Shown here piece after piece: positions 55,400 to 62,566 of a stretch of DNA of 64,000 nucleotides (positions are counted from its first letter, which is position 1; each line of letters begins with the position of its first letter). A program made the position numbers and the translations under genes. Origin of the DNA: Leisingera sp. S132 (GTDB lineage Bacteria > Pseudomonadota > Alphaproteobacteria > Rhodobacterales > Rhodobacteraceae). The notes under the pieces were generated by a model that saw only the letters and a list, made by a program, of their open reading frames with translations, was not told where the DNA came from and searched no databases. The stretch lies in the NCBI RefSeq assembly GCF_025144465.1, contig NZ_CP083553.1:1920001-1984000 (forward strand), written 5' to 3'.

Positions 55400-55450
55400 G
55401 TCGGATTAGAACAACAAAAGTTGTCCCGTTTTCAAAAAAGTTGTTCCGAC
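55400..55450. promoter_or_regulatory. Inverted-repeat cluster upstream of the integrase
   Basis: ACAAC-AAAA-GTTGT at 55411-55424 and a further arm GTTGTTCCGAC at 55440-55450, the reverse complement of which (GTCGGAACAAC) is nearly matched by GTCGGA at 55400-55405 and AACAAC at 55410-55415. This nested dyad sits directly before the integrase ATG and could be its operator or an integrase arm site. Confidence 0.4.
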
Positions 55451-56542
55451 ATGGCCCATATTATCGAGCGCAAGCGCAAAGACGGTTCCTCCGCCTATCT
55501 CGCACAGATTGCCATCAAAAGAAAAGGTCAATGGGCACACCGCGAATCCCGAACATTCGACAAGAAGTCCGCCGCAAACGCTTGGCTGAGGAAGCGTATG
55601 AAGGAAATCGAAGCAGCGGGCGATGACCTTCGGAAGATCAAAGCCAAGGGGAAAACCCTACGAGACGCGCTAGACAAATACCTTGACACCGCAGGCGACA
55701 AGATAGGCGCCACAAAGACCCAGGTGCTTCGCACCATCAGGGATGAATATGATCTTTCCGACAAAGAGGCAGACGAGATCCAAAGCAGCGACATTGTGCA
55801 GTTTGCCCAAGAGATCGCTGCACGTCCGGGCGTAGCCTCTGCCGCCACGGTGCAAAACTACCTCTCCCACCTATCGGCCGTTTTCCGCATTTCGCGCTCC
55901 GCCTGGAGCATCCCCCTAGACTACCTAGCCATGCAGGAGGCGATGCACGCCTGCAAGCGCCTGCAGATCACTGCTAAGTCAAGATCAAGGGACCGTCGAC
56001 CAACCTTGGGCGAATTGGAGGCCCTGCTGGCCCACTTCATGGAAGCCACGGCAGCGAACCCGCGCACGATGCCCATGCATAAGGTGACACTGTTCGCCCT
56101 TTTCTCAAGCCGCCGCGAATCCGAAATCACGCGCGCAAGATGGGACGGGCTGGATAAAGAGCATTCCCGGGTGTTCGTGAAGGACATGAAGCATCCAGGA
56201 CAAAAGGTCGGGAACGACGTGTGGTGCGATCTGCCGGAGCAAGCCCTAAAAATTGCAAAGTCCATGCCCCGGAAGGATGAACGGGTTTTCCCCTTCAACC
56301 CCGATACCATCTGCACACGGTTCACCCGCGCTTGCAAACTTCTGCAGATAGAAGACCTGCGATTTCATGATCTACGGCACGAAGGCATTTCCCGGCTCTT
56401 TGAGATGGGCAATTCAATTCCGCAGGTTGCTGCAGTCTCCGGCCACCGCTCATGGGCCTCACTGCAGCGGTACACCCACCTCCGCCAAACAGGGGATAAG
56501 TACGAGGGCTGGGAATGGATTGACAGAGTGTGCCAAGCATGA
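55451..56542 (+). CDS. Tyrosine integrase (dusA-type)
   Basis: 363 residues from ATG 55451. It carries an N-terminal DNA-binding part (MAHIIERKRKDGSSAYLAQI), a SAM-like core-binding domain and the catalytic domain. Catalytic residues are visible: Arg in FSSRRESEITRARW, His-x-x-Arg in FHDLRHEGISRLFE, His in VSGHRSWASLQRY and the nucleophile Tyr in QRYTHL. Expected role is site-specific integration and excision of the element at dusA. The stop overlaps the start of the next small gene by four bases. Confidence 0.92.
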   Translation: MAHIIERKRKDGSSAYLAQIAIKRKGQWAHRESRTFDKKSAANAWLRKRMKEIEAAGDDLRKIKAKGKTLRDALDKYLDTAGDKIGATKTQVLRTIRDEYDLSDKEADEIQSSDIVQFAQEIAARPGVASAATVQNYLSHLSAVFRISRSAWSIPLDYLAMQEAMHACKRLQITAKSRSRDRRPTLGELEALLAHFMEATAANPRTMPMHKVTLFALFSSRRESEITRARWDGLDKEHSRVFVKDMKHPGQKVGNDVWCDLPEQALKIAKSMPRKDERVFPFNPDTICTRFTRACKLLQIEDLRFHDLRHEGISRLFEMGNSIPQVAAVSGHRSWASLQRYTHLRQTGDKYEGWEWIDRVCQA

Positions 56543-56784
56543 AGGCCAAAGACTATCCGCTGCCGATGGTCGAAATAGCCTGCGATTTCTGCGGGCGACA
56601 TGGCAAATACAGAAAGAGCAGGTTCATTGAATTGGTCGGCGAGAACACCGAACTGCCGCAAGCGCTTTCTATCATCGCTGCCGACTGCTCAGAGGATCGA
56701 GTTACCCCCGACAACATGCGCGGGCGCTGCCGCCCCTTCTATGCGCAAAACTGGTGGGGCGCTGCCAGCAAGGAACCGAGCTGA
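56539..56784 (+). CDS. Small zinc-ribbon-like phage protein
   Basis: 81 residues, coupled to the integrase stop by ATGA. A CDFCGRHGKYRK motif near residue 15 gives a CxxC pair and a basic stretch, and later Cys residues occur in ADCSED and RGRCRPFYAQNWWG, so a zinc-binding or DNA-binding fold is plausible. Proteins of this type (Cx2C near the N terminus, W-rich C terminus) recur in rhodobacteral prophages; the role is unknown. Reading direction is the same as the integrase. Confidence 0.65.
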   Translation: MKAKDYPLPMVEIACDFCGRHGKYRKSRFIELVGENTELPQALSIIAADCSEDRVTPDNMRGRCRPFYAQNWWGAASKEPS

Positions 56785-56846
56785 CCCCGCCCCCCTTTTT
56801 TCTGGATTTGCATAGGCTCTTCCTCAAGGCGCCCTGAAAGCAATTG

Positions 56847-57659
56847 CTAGGCTTGCGGGCTGATCCAATCATCCAACTCTTCGAAGCGTTGAAAGTTCGT
56901 GATAACTGTCTCCACAAGATGAACCATATCTGAAAGAAACTTAACTATGGGCAAGCGCAAGGGGTCCATCGTCGCAACCGCTTCAATTTGATCAGCCCCC
57001 TGGACAGAATCAACCGGGAACTCAGCCTCAATCACCTTAAAAACACCACCTCTCCGCACACCTTCGAGAAAAAACGTCACCTTAGGCATGTGAGCCTCCT
57101 CCTCAGAAAAAAACTTAAGTGCCATGTTGGTATCGAGCTGAGAAGGAACTCTAAATGAAACAGAAAGTTGCCTGTGTTTATCTCTGTTGCTGATGAGCGA
57201 CAAATGTTGGAATGGGTTCCCTTCGTATCCGTCCCAACCCACATTCTTCCTAAATGGTTGCAAGTGCAAGAAAAGCTGAAAATATTTTTTGTGGCAGCTC
57301 TGCTGTATCAGCTTAACACCCCTATTACGGTTCCATCGTTCCTCGCTTTCGAATGCTGGAAAAAACAGTTTTCGCTTCTCTTCTGCGGTGAGATTGGGGT
57401 TTGCAGATGTAACAATCTGGTAGGTCAAATTATCCAAAACCGACCGCAAGTGATGTACTGCGGTTGACACCTCCAGGGAAACAGTCGTCCAATCATCATC
57501 ATTCTCCGACTTGAGCGACTGGGTTATTGTCTTTCTATCTTCAGAAAAAACAGTTTCAATTTTCATTTTGGACAACCCGTCCAAACGGAGCTGAATGGCT
57601 TCAATCACCGACTTGCAGTAATCCAACCGCTTGAACAGCACGGGAAAATCAACGTTCAA
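56847..57659 (-). CDS. Helical cargo protein with DKHR motif
   Basis: 270 residues from a TTG start at 57659, chosen because AAAGGAGG lies eight bases upstream. The sequence is helical with the pattern HHLRSVLDNLTYQIV, then LFFPAF, LQPF and NRDKHRQLSVSF. This R-x-x-LD..LQPF..DKHR arrangement belongs to a recurring family of uncharacterised bacterial proteins that I think of as HEPN-like. No catalytic assignment is made. It is the last gene of the leftward six-gene cassette; composition is more AT-rich than the chromosome around it. A nuclease or regulator role is possible but unproven. Confidence 0.6.
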   Translation of the reverse strand: MNVDFPVLFKRLDYCKSVIEAIQLRLDGLSKMKIETVFSEDRKTITQSLKSENDDDWTTVSLEVSTAVHHLRSVLDNLTYQIVTSANPNLTAEEKRKLFFPAFESEERWNRNRGVKLIQQSCHKKYFQLFLHLQPFRKNVGWDGYEGNPFQHLSLISNRDKHRQLSVSFRVPSQLDTNMALKFFSEEEAHMPKVTFFLEGVRRGGVFKVIEAEFPVDSVQGADQIEAVATMDPLRLPIVKFLSDMVHLVETVITNFQRFEELDDWISPQA

Positions 57660-57688
57660 ATCAAACTCCTCCTTTGTTGGACTAAGCC

Positions 57689-58210
57689 CTACAATCTCTC
57701 TGGGAGTTTGAGATACGGGTTGAATATCTCGGTCAAACTATTGCTCGTGAACCTCGCGAATATTTTATCTTCAATATCAATTTGTTGCTCAAACAGTTCC
57801 GCACGTCTTTTCTCTTGCTCAGGCTTAATGACACCGCGCCGCAAGAGATCATCGAGACGCTCTATCCTTGCCTCCGCGCGCACGTAACTGAAAGACGCAT
57901 CAATTAGCCACTTTACTTCCCGATCGATGTCGCCCCCAAAGATGAAGGGAACCTTCCTAGCAACACCCAGCACTTTTGCCGTCGCCTCGCGGCCAGGCCG
58001 CCCGTGAATTGCAGCATCTTCCAAGAATTCCTTTAGCGCGAAGTAGACTTTCAACCTCTTCTCATGCAGAGCGAACTTGTAGTTCGCGTCGGCGACCTGC
58101 TTCTCGTGTTTGTGCTGATTAAATTGAAGCACGAACATTCCAAAAGTCAGGCAAGCGACAGCAAGTGTGGCACAGGTTGAAACACCAATAAAAATGAGCT
58201 CTGTTGACAA
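57689..58210 (-). CDS. Single-pass membrane protein, unknown
   Basis: 173 residues from a TTG start at 58210 with AAAGGAGAGG upstream. Residues 5-28 form a membrane segment (LIFIGVSTCATLAVACLTFGMFVLQF), followed by a His/Lys-rich helix (NQHKHEKQVADANYKFALHEKRLKVYFALKEFLED) and a coiled-coil C-terminal half. It would place a cytoplasmic helical domain at the inner membrane. No family recognised. It sits 29 bases upstream of the DKHR-motif gene and 36 bases downstream of the DUF2971 gene, in the same cassette. Confidence 0.65.
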   Translation of the reverse strand: MSTELIFIGVSTCATLAVACLTFGMFVLQFNQHKHEKQVADANYKFALHEKRLKVYFALKEFLEDAAIHGRPGREATAKVLGVARKVPFIFGGDIDREVKWLIDASFSYVRAEARIERLDDLLRRGVIKPEQEKRRAELFEQQIDIEDKIFARFTSNSLTEIFNPYLKLPERL

Positions 58211-58246
58211 CTCCAGCCTCTCCTTTCTTGGTTTCTCAAATACCGA

Positions 58247-59071
58247 TCAGATGAATGGTATCTGAGATTTTTGAACTCGGGGGCAATCTACCCGCTCCAG
58301 CCGAAAATAGTTTTCAAGAAAACGCTCGACTTTACCGTGGTTCGTCTTAGGGCCGGTCATGATAGAATCGATGGCCAAAGGCCTTGAAAGCCCCTCAAAC
58401 ACTTCACAATCAGGTAGAACCAAGGGTAACTCCCTTCGGTACTCCCCGCCAATCAGCTTAAACTGTGAGCCCCCAATCGCGCTTACAGTACCGCTGCATG
58501 TCATTCGGTATTCCGCCTCAACCTCGAAATGCGGGCTCTTAATGAGCTTCGTAAACTCCATCAAAAAACGCGAAAGCTCCAGGTGCCTTTGTGCACTATC
58601 TTCATACAATACGTGAGGTAATTCCCCCAAGAAGGAGGCACCCGGCGTGTATTCGCACCGACTAGGTCCTTGAAATTGGTAAGCCCCTCCGAGCTCAGCC
58701 AAGTCTACGCTTGAAAATCCGATCGCAACAGACTGCCCGCCGTGAGCGAGACTGCTGTACCCTCGCCACATAGATAGGTCGTCTGCGGCCGCAGAAAAAC
58801 ACAAAACTTGCCCGTTCAACCTCTCCTCGACGTCCATCAGAGCCGTTTCAATTTCCTGGTCCGTAGTCCCAAAAATGGTCGAGAACCTACCGCCCCAATC
58901 AACGAGAAAATCCCTGATAGACTGCAATCCCACCTTAAATTCTTGCGAGTCATTTAGGGCGCGAAAATCGGACGCCAGAAGCGACTTGGTCTCTAGGATC
59001 TTTTCGAGAACCTCGAAAGTCGTGTAGTGCCATAAGGTTGTTGGCACATTCGGCTTGCCTCCTGTTATCAC
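58247..59071 (-). CDS. DUF2971 family protein
   Basis: 274 residues from GTG 59071 (AAAGGAGAG upstream). The family's marks are present: LWHYTTFEVLEKILETKSLLASDFRALNDSQEF at the N terminus, VLCFSAAADDLSMWRGYS in the middle (the FCFS...d..MW..Y block) and FEVEAEYRM toward the C terminus. DUF2971 proteins recur in mobile elements and are of unknown activity; the W-x-Y-T...NDxxEF start is the usual one. The central gene of the cargo operon. Confidence 0.82.
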   Translation of the reverse strand: MITGGKPNVPTTLWHYTTFEVLEKILETKSLLASDFRALNDSQEFKVGLQSIRDFLVDWGGRFSTIFGTTDQEIETALMDVEERLNGQVLCFSAAADDLSMWRGYSSLAHGGQSVAIGFSSVDLAELGGAYQFQGPSRCEYTPGASFLGELPHVLYEDSAQRHLELSRFLMEFTKLIKSPHFEVEAEYRMTCSGTVSAIGGSQFKLIGGEYRRELPLVLPDCEVFEGLSRPLAIDSIMTGPKTNHGKVERFLENYFRLERVDCPRVQKSQIPFI

Positions 59072-59096
59072 TATCCCATCTCTCCTTTGTTGGATT

Positions 59097-59366
59097 TTAG
59101 AACCACCGAACTATCGACGCGATCATCACGACCAGAACGATGATTGTAACCGCAGCCCCTAAGGGGTTCCTGTAAACGACCCGCCTATTCTGAATAGGTC
59201 GGTAACCCGGTCGACCAGCCTCAACATCTTTAACCAAGTTCAAGTCCCAAAGCAGATGGCGCACCCCAACATACATCGCAAAAATTACAAGGATGAGGAA
59301 GTTGCCGACAAACAGAACCGGCGAAAGGACCAAAGCCAAAATCGATTTGAAAAGATCGCGTATCAT
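59097..59366 (-). CDS. Small membrane protein, two segments
   Basis: 89 residues from ATG 59366 (AAAAGGAG upstream). Hydrophobic segments at about residues 9-35 (ILALVLSPVLFVGNFLILVIFAMYV) and 70-87 (AAVTIIVLVVMIASIVRWF) flank a short basic loop DVEAGRPGYRPIQNRRVVYR. It would span the inner membrane twice. No family recognised. Between DUF2971 and the thermonuclease gene, with 25-base and 23-base gaps. Confidence 0.6.
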   Translation of the reverse strand: MIRDLFKSILALVLSPVLFVGNFLILVIFAMYVGVRHLLWDLNLVKDVEAGRPGYRPIQNRRVVYRNPLGAAVTIIVLVVMIASIVRWF

Positions 59367-59389
59367 CTTCCGCCACTCCTTTTGTGAAC

Positions 59390-59788
59390 TTACCGGCAGT
59401 AACGCGCCCGTCGCAGCCGCGATTTCGCGGCAGGTGTCTCATAGCGCCGATACCGGCCGCCCGAGTACCGCTGACAGTCCAGGGCGTGACCGGCGGCTAT
59501 GACAGCGGCGCCGATGTCAACCCCGTCCGCATAGCAAACACCGACGTGCCGGTCATGTGTCCGCTCACCACTCAAACGGCACTCAACCGATTTGCCAACG
59601 AGATAGTTGACCATCCAGCGGCGGGCGTCTTTACCGGCGCCGGTGTCCAGCTCTGGCGCGTCCACCCCTTGCAATCGAACCGGCGTCCCGCTCACGACGA
59701 TAGTGTCAGCATCGCGCACCCTCAACCCACCAGCCCAAAGGGGCGGCGCAAGAACCGCGAATACCAGCAAGATCAATGAAAGCCGCAC
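59390..59788 (-). CDS. Secreted thermonuclease-like protein (SNase fold)
   Basis: 132 residues from GTG 59788. A signal peptide (MRLSLILLVFAVLAPPLWA) precedes the nuclease core. The catalytic residues known from Staphylococcus nuclease line up: Arg and Glu in VRLQGVDAPEL (R35 and E43 spacing of eight) and Arg in HDRHVGVCYADG at the R87 place. The family cleaves DNA or RNA with Ca2+. Two extra cysteines may form a disulfide. Its position in a phage cargo operon is notable; the protein is exported to periplasm. Confidence 0.82.
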   Translation of the reverse strand: MRLSLILLVFAVLAPPLWAGGLRVRDADTIVVSGTPVRLQGVDAPELDTGAGKDARRWMVNYLVGKSVECRLSGERTHDRHVGVCYADGVDIGAAVIAAGHALDCQRYSGGRYRRYETPAAKSRLRRARYCR

Positions 59789-59798
59789 ACCTTGCTCC

Positions 59799-60389
59799 TT
59801 AGTTGGCCCCTATCCGAACTGCGCCAGTTTTCCCTTGACCAGGGAGAGCTATAGAACAGGCCCAAATTGTCTGATCAGGCAAGGTTATGTAGTGGCACTG
59901 CAGATGTAGCCAAATCTTTTCAATAGCCTCTGCAATCAATCTGAGGTCAGCCTGCCCGTACTTTCGACCTTGTTCGATTTTACGTAGCGTCAGGGCATGG
60001 AGGTAGTCCCCGCACTTGCCATGCACAGATTTGACGTACTCAGGCGATATCTCAGGTGTCAGGTCGATGAGATGAAGCCCTGAAACTTCCCTAACCAGCC
60101 TTGAGCGTCGGGGAAAGAAATCGCCATTAAGGGTACTAAGTGTCGCCGCCAAGTCCTTTGGGAAAAACTTCCGAGACAACGCATTGTACTCATCGACACC
60201 CTCCAAATGCGGGATCGCAAGGGCCACAGAAAGCCCTTCACAAATCAATCGCAAGTTTAGGTAGCAGCTTTCCGTTGCAAAGCTCAAATTGTCCGGAGGG
60301 AATGTCTCGCCCTTGAGGGTCCTTTTCACAAAAAAAACCCGGTCTCTGATGTTATCCATCATACCCGGATAGTAACTCTCAAAATTCAC
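59799..60389 (-). CDS. Helical cargo protein, first gene of the cassette
   Basis: 196 residues from GTG 60389 with GGGAGCTGGAGA just upstream. Mostly helical, with SFATESCYLNLRLICEGLSVALAI, RKFFPKDLAATLSTLNGDFFPRRSRLV and HGKCGDYLHALTLRKIEQGRKYG. The Cys-Gly-x-x-x-HA pattern recurs in other uncharacterised bacterial proteins. No catalytic motif assigned. It opens the leftward operon; its stop is 10 bases from the thermonuclease start. The 140 bases upstream should hold the operon promoter. Confidence 0.55.
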   Translation of the reverse strand: MNFESYYPGMMDNIRDRVFFVKRTLKGETFPPDNLSFATESCYLNLRLICEGLSVALAIPHLEGVDEYNALSRKFFPKDLAATLSTLNGDFFPRRSRLVREVSGLHLIDLTPEISPEYVKSVHGKCGDYLHALTLRKIEQGRKYGQADLRLIAEAIEKIWLHLQCHYITLPDQTIWACSIALPGQGKTGAVRIGAN

Positions 60390-60529
60390 TCTCCAGCTCC
60401 CTGAGTGCTCATTTCATACACTTTCTTTGCCCTCTGAAGGCGTGCTCCTTTTTCAGGTCGCGGGGGAAGGGCCTTGCATCCCCGCCCCCCGCTCAATCCC
60501 CAGCGCAAGGTTCGCGCCGAGGCGTCTCC

Positions 60530-61018
60530 TTACTTGGATTTCTGTTTCCGGTGGGCGCTCTGGTGCTTGGCATTCGCCATCAGCTTCACACCCTCATAGA
60601 ATTCCGTCATGTCGTCGCCCTTCTGGTACAGCGCCGGGCCATTGTCTTTGACCGAATGTACGTAGACCACCAGGCCCGCATCAAACAGCGCCTCAACTGT
60701 GCTGCGCGCGTGCTTTTCAGAGAACCCGACGCACAGCGAATTTGCAAAGAAAACCTGATCCCCGACGTGCTGCATACGGTTCACCTTGTCCAGAAACACG
60801 CCGCGCTCTATCAGCTTAGCCGGCCAATTGGTGGTGCGCTTGACGTGGCGCACATCATCGACAAAAAGGGCTGACACATCTTCCGCGCCAAGGGTGCTTT
60901 CATCCACCCCCCAGGCGCGCGAACGGGCGATCTGCTCAGACCGAGACGGCAACCACGGATGCACGGTCACAATCGACCACTTGCCAGAAAACCTGCCTGC
61001 TTTCTTATCGTCCGACAC
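60530..61018 (-). CDS. Unknown phage protein, possible resolvase-like fold
   Basis: 162 residues. The order of elements (KWSIVTVHPWLPSRSEQIARSRAWG, LFVDDVRHVKR, LIERGVFLDKVNRMQHVGDQVFFANSLCVGF, then TVEALFDAGLVVYVHSVKD) loosely follows the catalytic fold of serine resolvases (GD-x-V ... S ... L-x-x-G), but the catalytic Ser/Arg pattern is not clear, so this is a weak hint only. It starts in the divergent gap with the repeats at 61043-61106. It could be a regulator or recombination factor. Basic C terminus KHQSAHRKQKSK. Confidence 0.45.
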   Translation of the reverse strand: MSDDKKAGRFSGKWSIVTVHPWLPSRSEQIARSRAWGVDESTLGAEDVSALFVDDVRHVKRTTNWPAKLIERGVFLDKVNRMQHVGDQVFFANSLCVGFSEKHARSTVEALFDAGLVVYVHSVKDNGPALYQKGDDMTEFYEGVKLMANAKHQSAHRKQKSK

Positions 61019-61042
61019 GGCGCTGCCTTTTCTTACTCTTTT

Positions 61043-61106
61043 CTTATTTCGTAGGGAAAAGGCTTGCTCGCGTCAACTGTACACATTATCTTACATCGTA
61101 GAGAAA
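61043..61106. promoter_or_regulatory. Paired 17-bp direct repeats in divergent gap
   Basis: CTTATTTCGTAGGGAAA at 61043-61059 and CTTACATCGTAGAGAAA at 61090-61106, identical at 14 of 17 positions and about 47 bases apart. They lie between two divergent genes (start 61018 leftward, 61134 rightward), the usual place for phage repressor or activator sites. Confidence 0.55.
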
Positions 61107-61133
61107 GTTTCCAGAAACCGCCCGGAGGCCGAA

Positions 61134-61487
61134 ATGGCGACGCTTTTTCCTGCCAAGCACGACAAGCAGCCGCACTGCCGCTACTGCGGCGCGAAGCTGC
61201 GCAAGTGGATTGAGTGGGTCGAGTTCGGCCCGAAGGCGGAAGATCAACCGCGGACGAAAGAAGAAGCCAATCGCCGGACTAACCGTAAGATCGTCCATTA
61301 CACATGGGGCGGCCCCGAAGGCGACAGGCGCATAGTTCGCGTGTCGACCTGGGACGGCGAGAGATACCAGGGCGGCTACTTCTGCAAGATCCAGTGCGCC
61401 GTAGATTTCGCTTTCCTCTTTGCCGAGCAAGGCCGCGAGACCGTCACTCACCAAAAAGCCATCGCGTATCAGCGCGAAAATCCATAA
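61134..61487 (+). CDS. Small cysteine-rich phage protein
   Basis: 117 residues from ATG 61134 (GGAGG at 61124-61128). A Cx2C pair (HCRYCGAKLRKW) near residue 16 and a second (GYFCKIQCAVDF) near residue 84 could hold one zinc. Between them is a charged stretch. Unknown family. It is first of three rightward genes. Confidence 0.55.
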   Translation: MATLFPAKHDKQPHCRYCGAKLRKWIEWVEFGPKAEDQPRTKEEANRRTNRKIVHYTWGGPEGDRRIVRVSTWDGERYQGGYFCKIQCAVDFAFLFAEQGRETVTHQKAIAYQRENP

Positions 61488-61504
61488 ACCGCCGGGAGAC
61501 TGAC

Positions 61505-61840
61505 ATGGCATGCATCCTGAAGAAATATGAGGTGACCGTGCAGGGATACGGCGCTGGCCAGTTCTATGCCAAGAACAAGAACCAGGCGCGCGTTCGAGCA
61601 TTCCGCTCACTGCAGAACGTGAATGACCGGATCACTTTCAAAAGCTTCCTGAAGATCGTCGGCAACATCGCGCTGCAGGAAGCCCCAGACGGTTTCGGTG
61701 CGCCCATTTTGGTCAACGGGAAGCCCGCGCATTTCCTTGAGCATGCTGGCGGAAATTCAATCCGCTTTTGCTACCCGGACAGCGACACGATGCTGATCGT
61801 CCATGAACTGGACGTGTCTGAAGCCGAAACCATCCAGTAA
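61505..61840 (+). CDS. Small phage protein
   Basis: 111 residues from ATG 61505 with GGGAGA upstream. Sequence MACILKKYEVTVQGYGAGQFYAKNKNQARVRAFRSL has a beta-strand plus helix start and the C terminus ends in acidic DVSEAETIQ. No family recognised. It lies 17 bases after the previous gene, probably in one operon. Confidence 0.5.
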   Translation: MACILKKYEVTVQGYGAGQFYAKNKNQARVRAFRSLQNVNDRITFKSFLKIVGNIALQEAPDGFGAPILVNGKPAHFLEHAGGNSIRFCYPDSDTMLIVHELDVSEAETIQ

Positions 61841-61854
61841 ACGCCGGAGACAAC

Positions 61855-62121
61855 ATGCCACAGCACGTTAAAATCAATGATCGCTACGAACACATCCCGG
61901 ATACCGGAACTCACTGGCGCATCCTTGATACCGATAATGAGTGGGATGAGGTTCGGATCCCGAAACGGTTCGCGCCGCTGCCTGAGGTCGCGGTGGAGCT
62001 ACTGGAGTACGTCGCGGAAAGGCAGGAGGTGGCCATGAGGGCGGGCTTCGAAAGTGGTCGCCGCTCATTGCAATATGACCTGCGCAAGTTGTTGGGCGCA
62101 GCGCCTAACCCTCAATCCTAA
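61855..62121 (+). CDS. Small phage protein
   Basis: 88 residues from ATG 61855 (GCCGGAGACAAC upstream). Acidic first half (YEHIPDTGTHWRILDTDNEWDEVRIPKRF) then a helix-rich second half ending RRSLQYDLRKLLGAAP. No family recognised. Third gene of the rightward group; a bidirectional terminator follows. Confidence 0.5.
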   Translation: MPQHVKINDRYEHIPDTGTHWRILDTDNEWDEVRIPKRFAPLPEVAVELLEYVAERQEVAMRAGFESGRRSLQYDLRKLLGAAPNPQS

Positions 62122-62143
62122 AACCGCCGCCCCCGAAACGACA

Positions 62144-62175
62144 AAAGCCCCGGCGCAAACCGGGGCTTTCCTTTT
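62144..62175. terminator. Bidirectional terminator between convergent phage genes
   Basis: AAAGCCCCGG-CGCAAA-CCGGGGCTTT (10-bp stem) followed by CCTTTT on the + strand and an A-run turned T-run on the minus strand. It separates the rightward small genes from the leftward late module. Confidence 0.88.
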
Positions 62176-62191
62176 GTCCTGCAGTGCGGCT

Positions 62192-62566
62192 TTAGGCGTC
62201 AGGCTCGATCCGCTGCAGCCCATGCGCTGCAATCAGCGTGTCGAACTGCTCAGCCGGGTCTGTGCTGCTGGCCGGGCCGGTCACCACAACCAGGTGATCC
62301 GCAACGGCCTGCCAGTCGCCCGGAGCCAAGCCGTCTGGCCACGCCATTCCGGGCGGCAGGCCAGGGGCAAAAGACAGCACATGCAGAAACGCGTCAGTTT
62401 CCTTGGTTGAAGCCCCCTTGTGCGTGGCCTCCCCGGCCCCGTCGGGTGATAGCTCAACAATAAAGTTCTGCCCGCTGCGGCCAAGTGCATTTGCAGCCCG
62501 GTTGCAGGCCTCCGCGTGCTCAATTGGCGCCAGGAAGGCGATGCGGTTGGTGTACAGGGTGGTCAT
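62192..62566 (-). CDS. Phage late-module protein, unknown
   Basis: 124 residues. Overlaps the upstream gene by four bases (ATGA). Begins MTTLYTNRIAFLAPIEHAEACNRAANALGRSGQNFIVEL, with alternating strand and helix character and a Gly/Pro-rich middle (FAPGLPPGMAWPDGLAPGDW). Last gene before the terminator. Similar short genes follow phage spike genes in related genomes; role unknown. Confidence 0.6.
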   Translation of the reverse strand: MTTLYTNRIAFLAPIEHAEACNRAANALGRSGQNFIVELSPDGAGEATHKGASTKETDAFLHVLSFAPGLPPGMAWPDGLAPGDWQAVADHLVVVTGPASSTDPAEQFDTLIAAHGLQRIEPDA

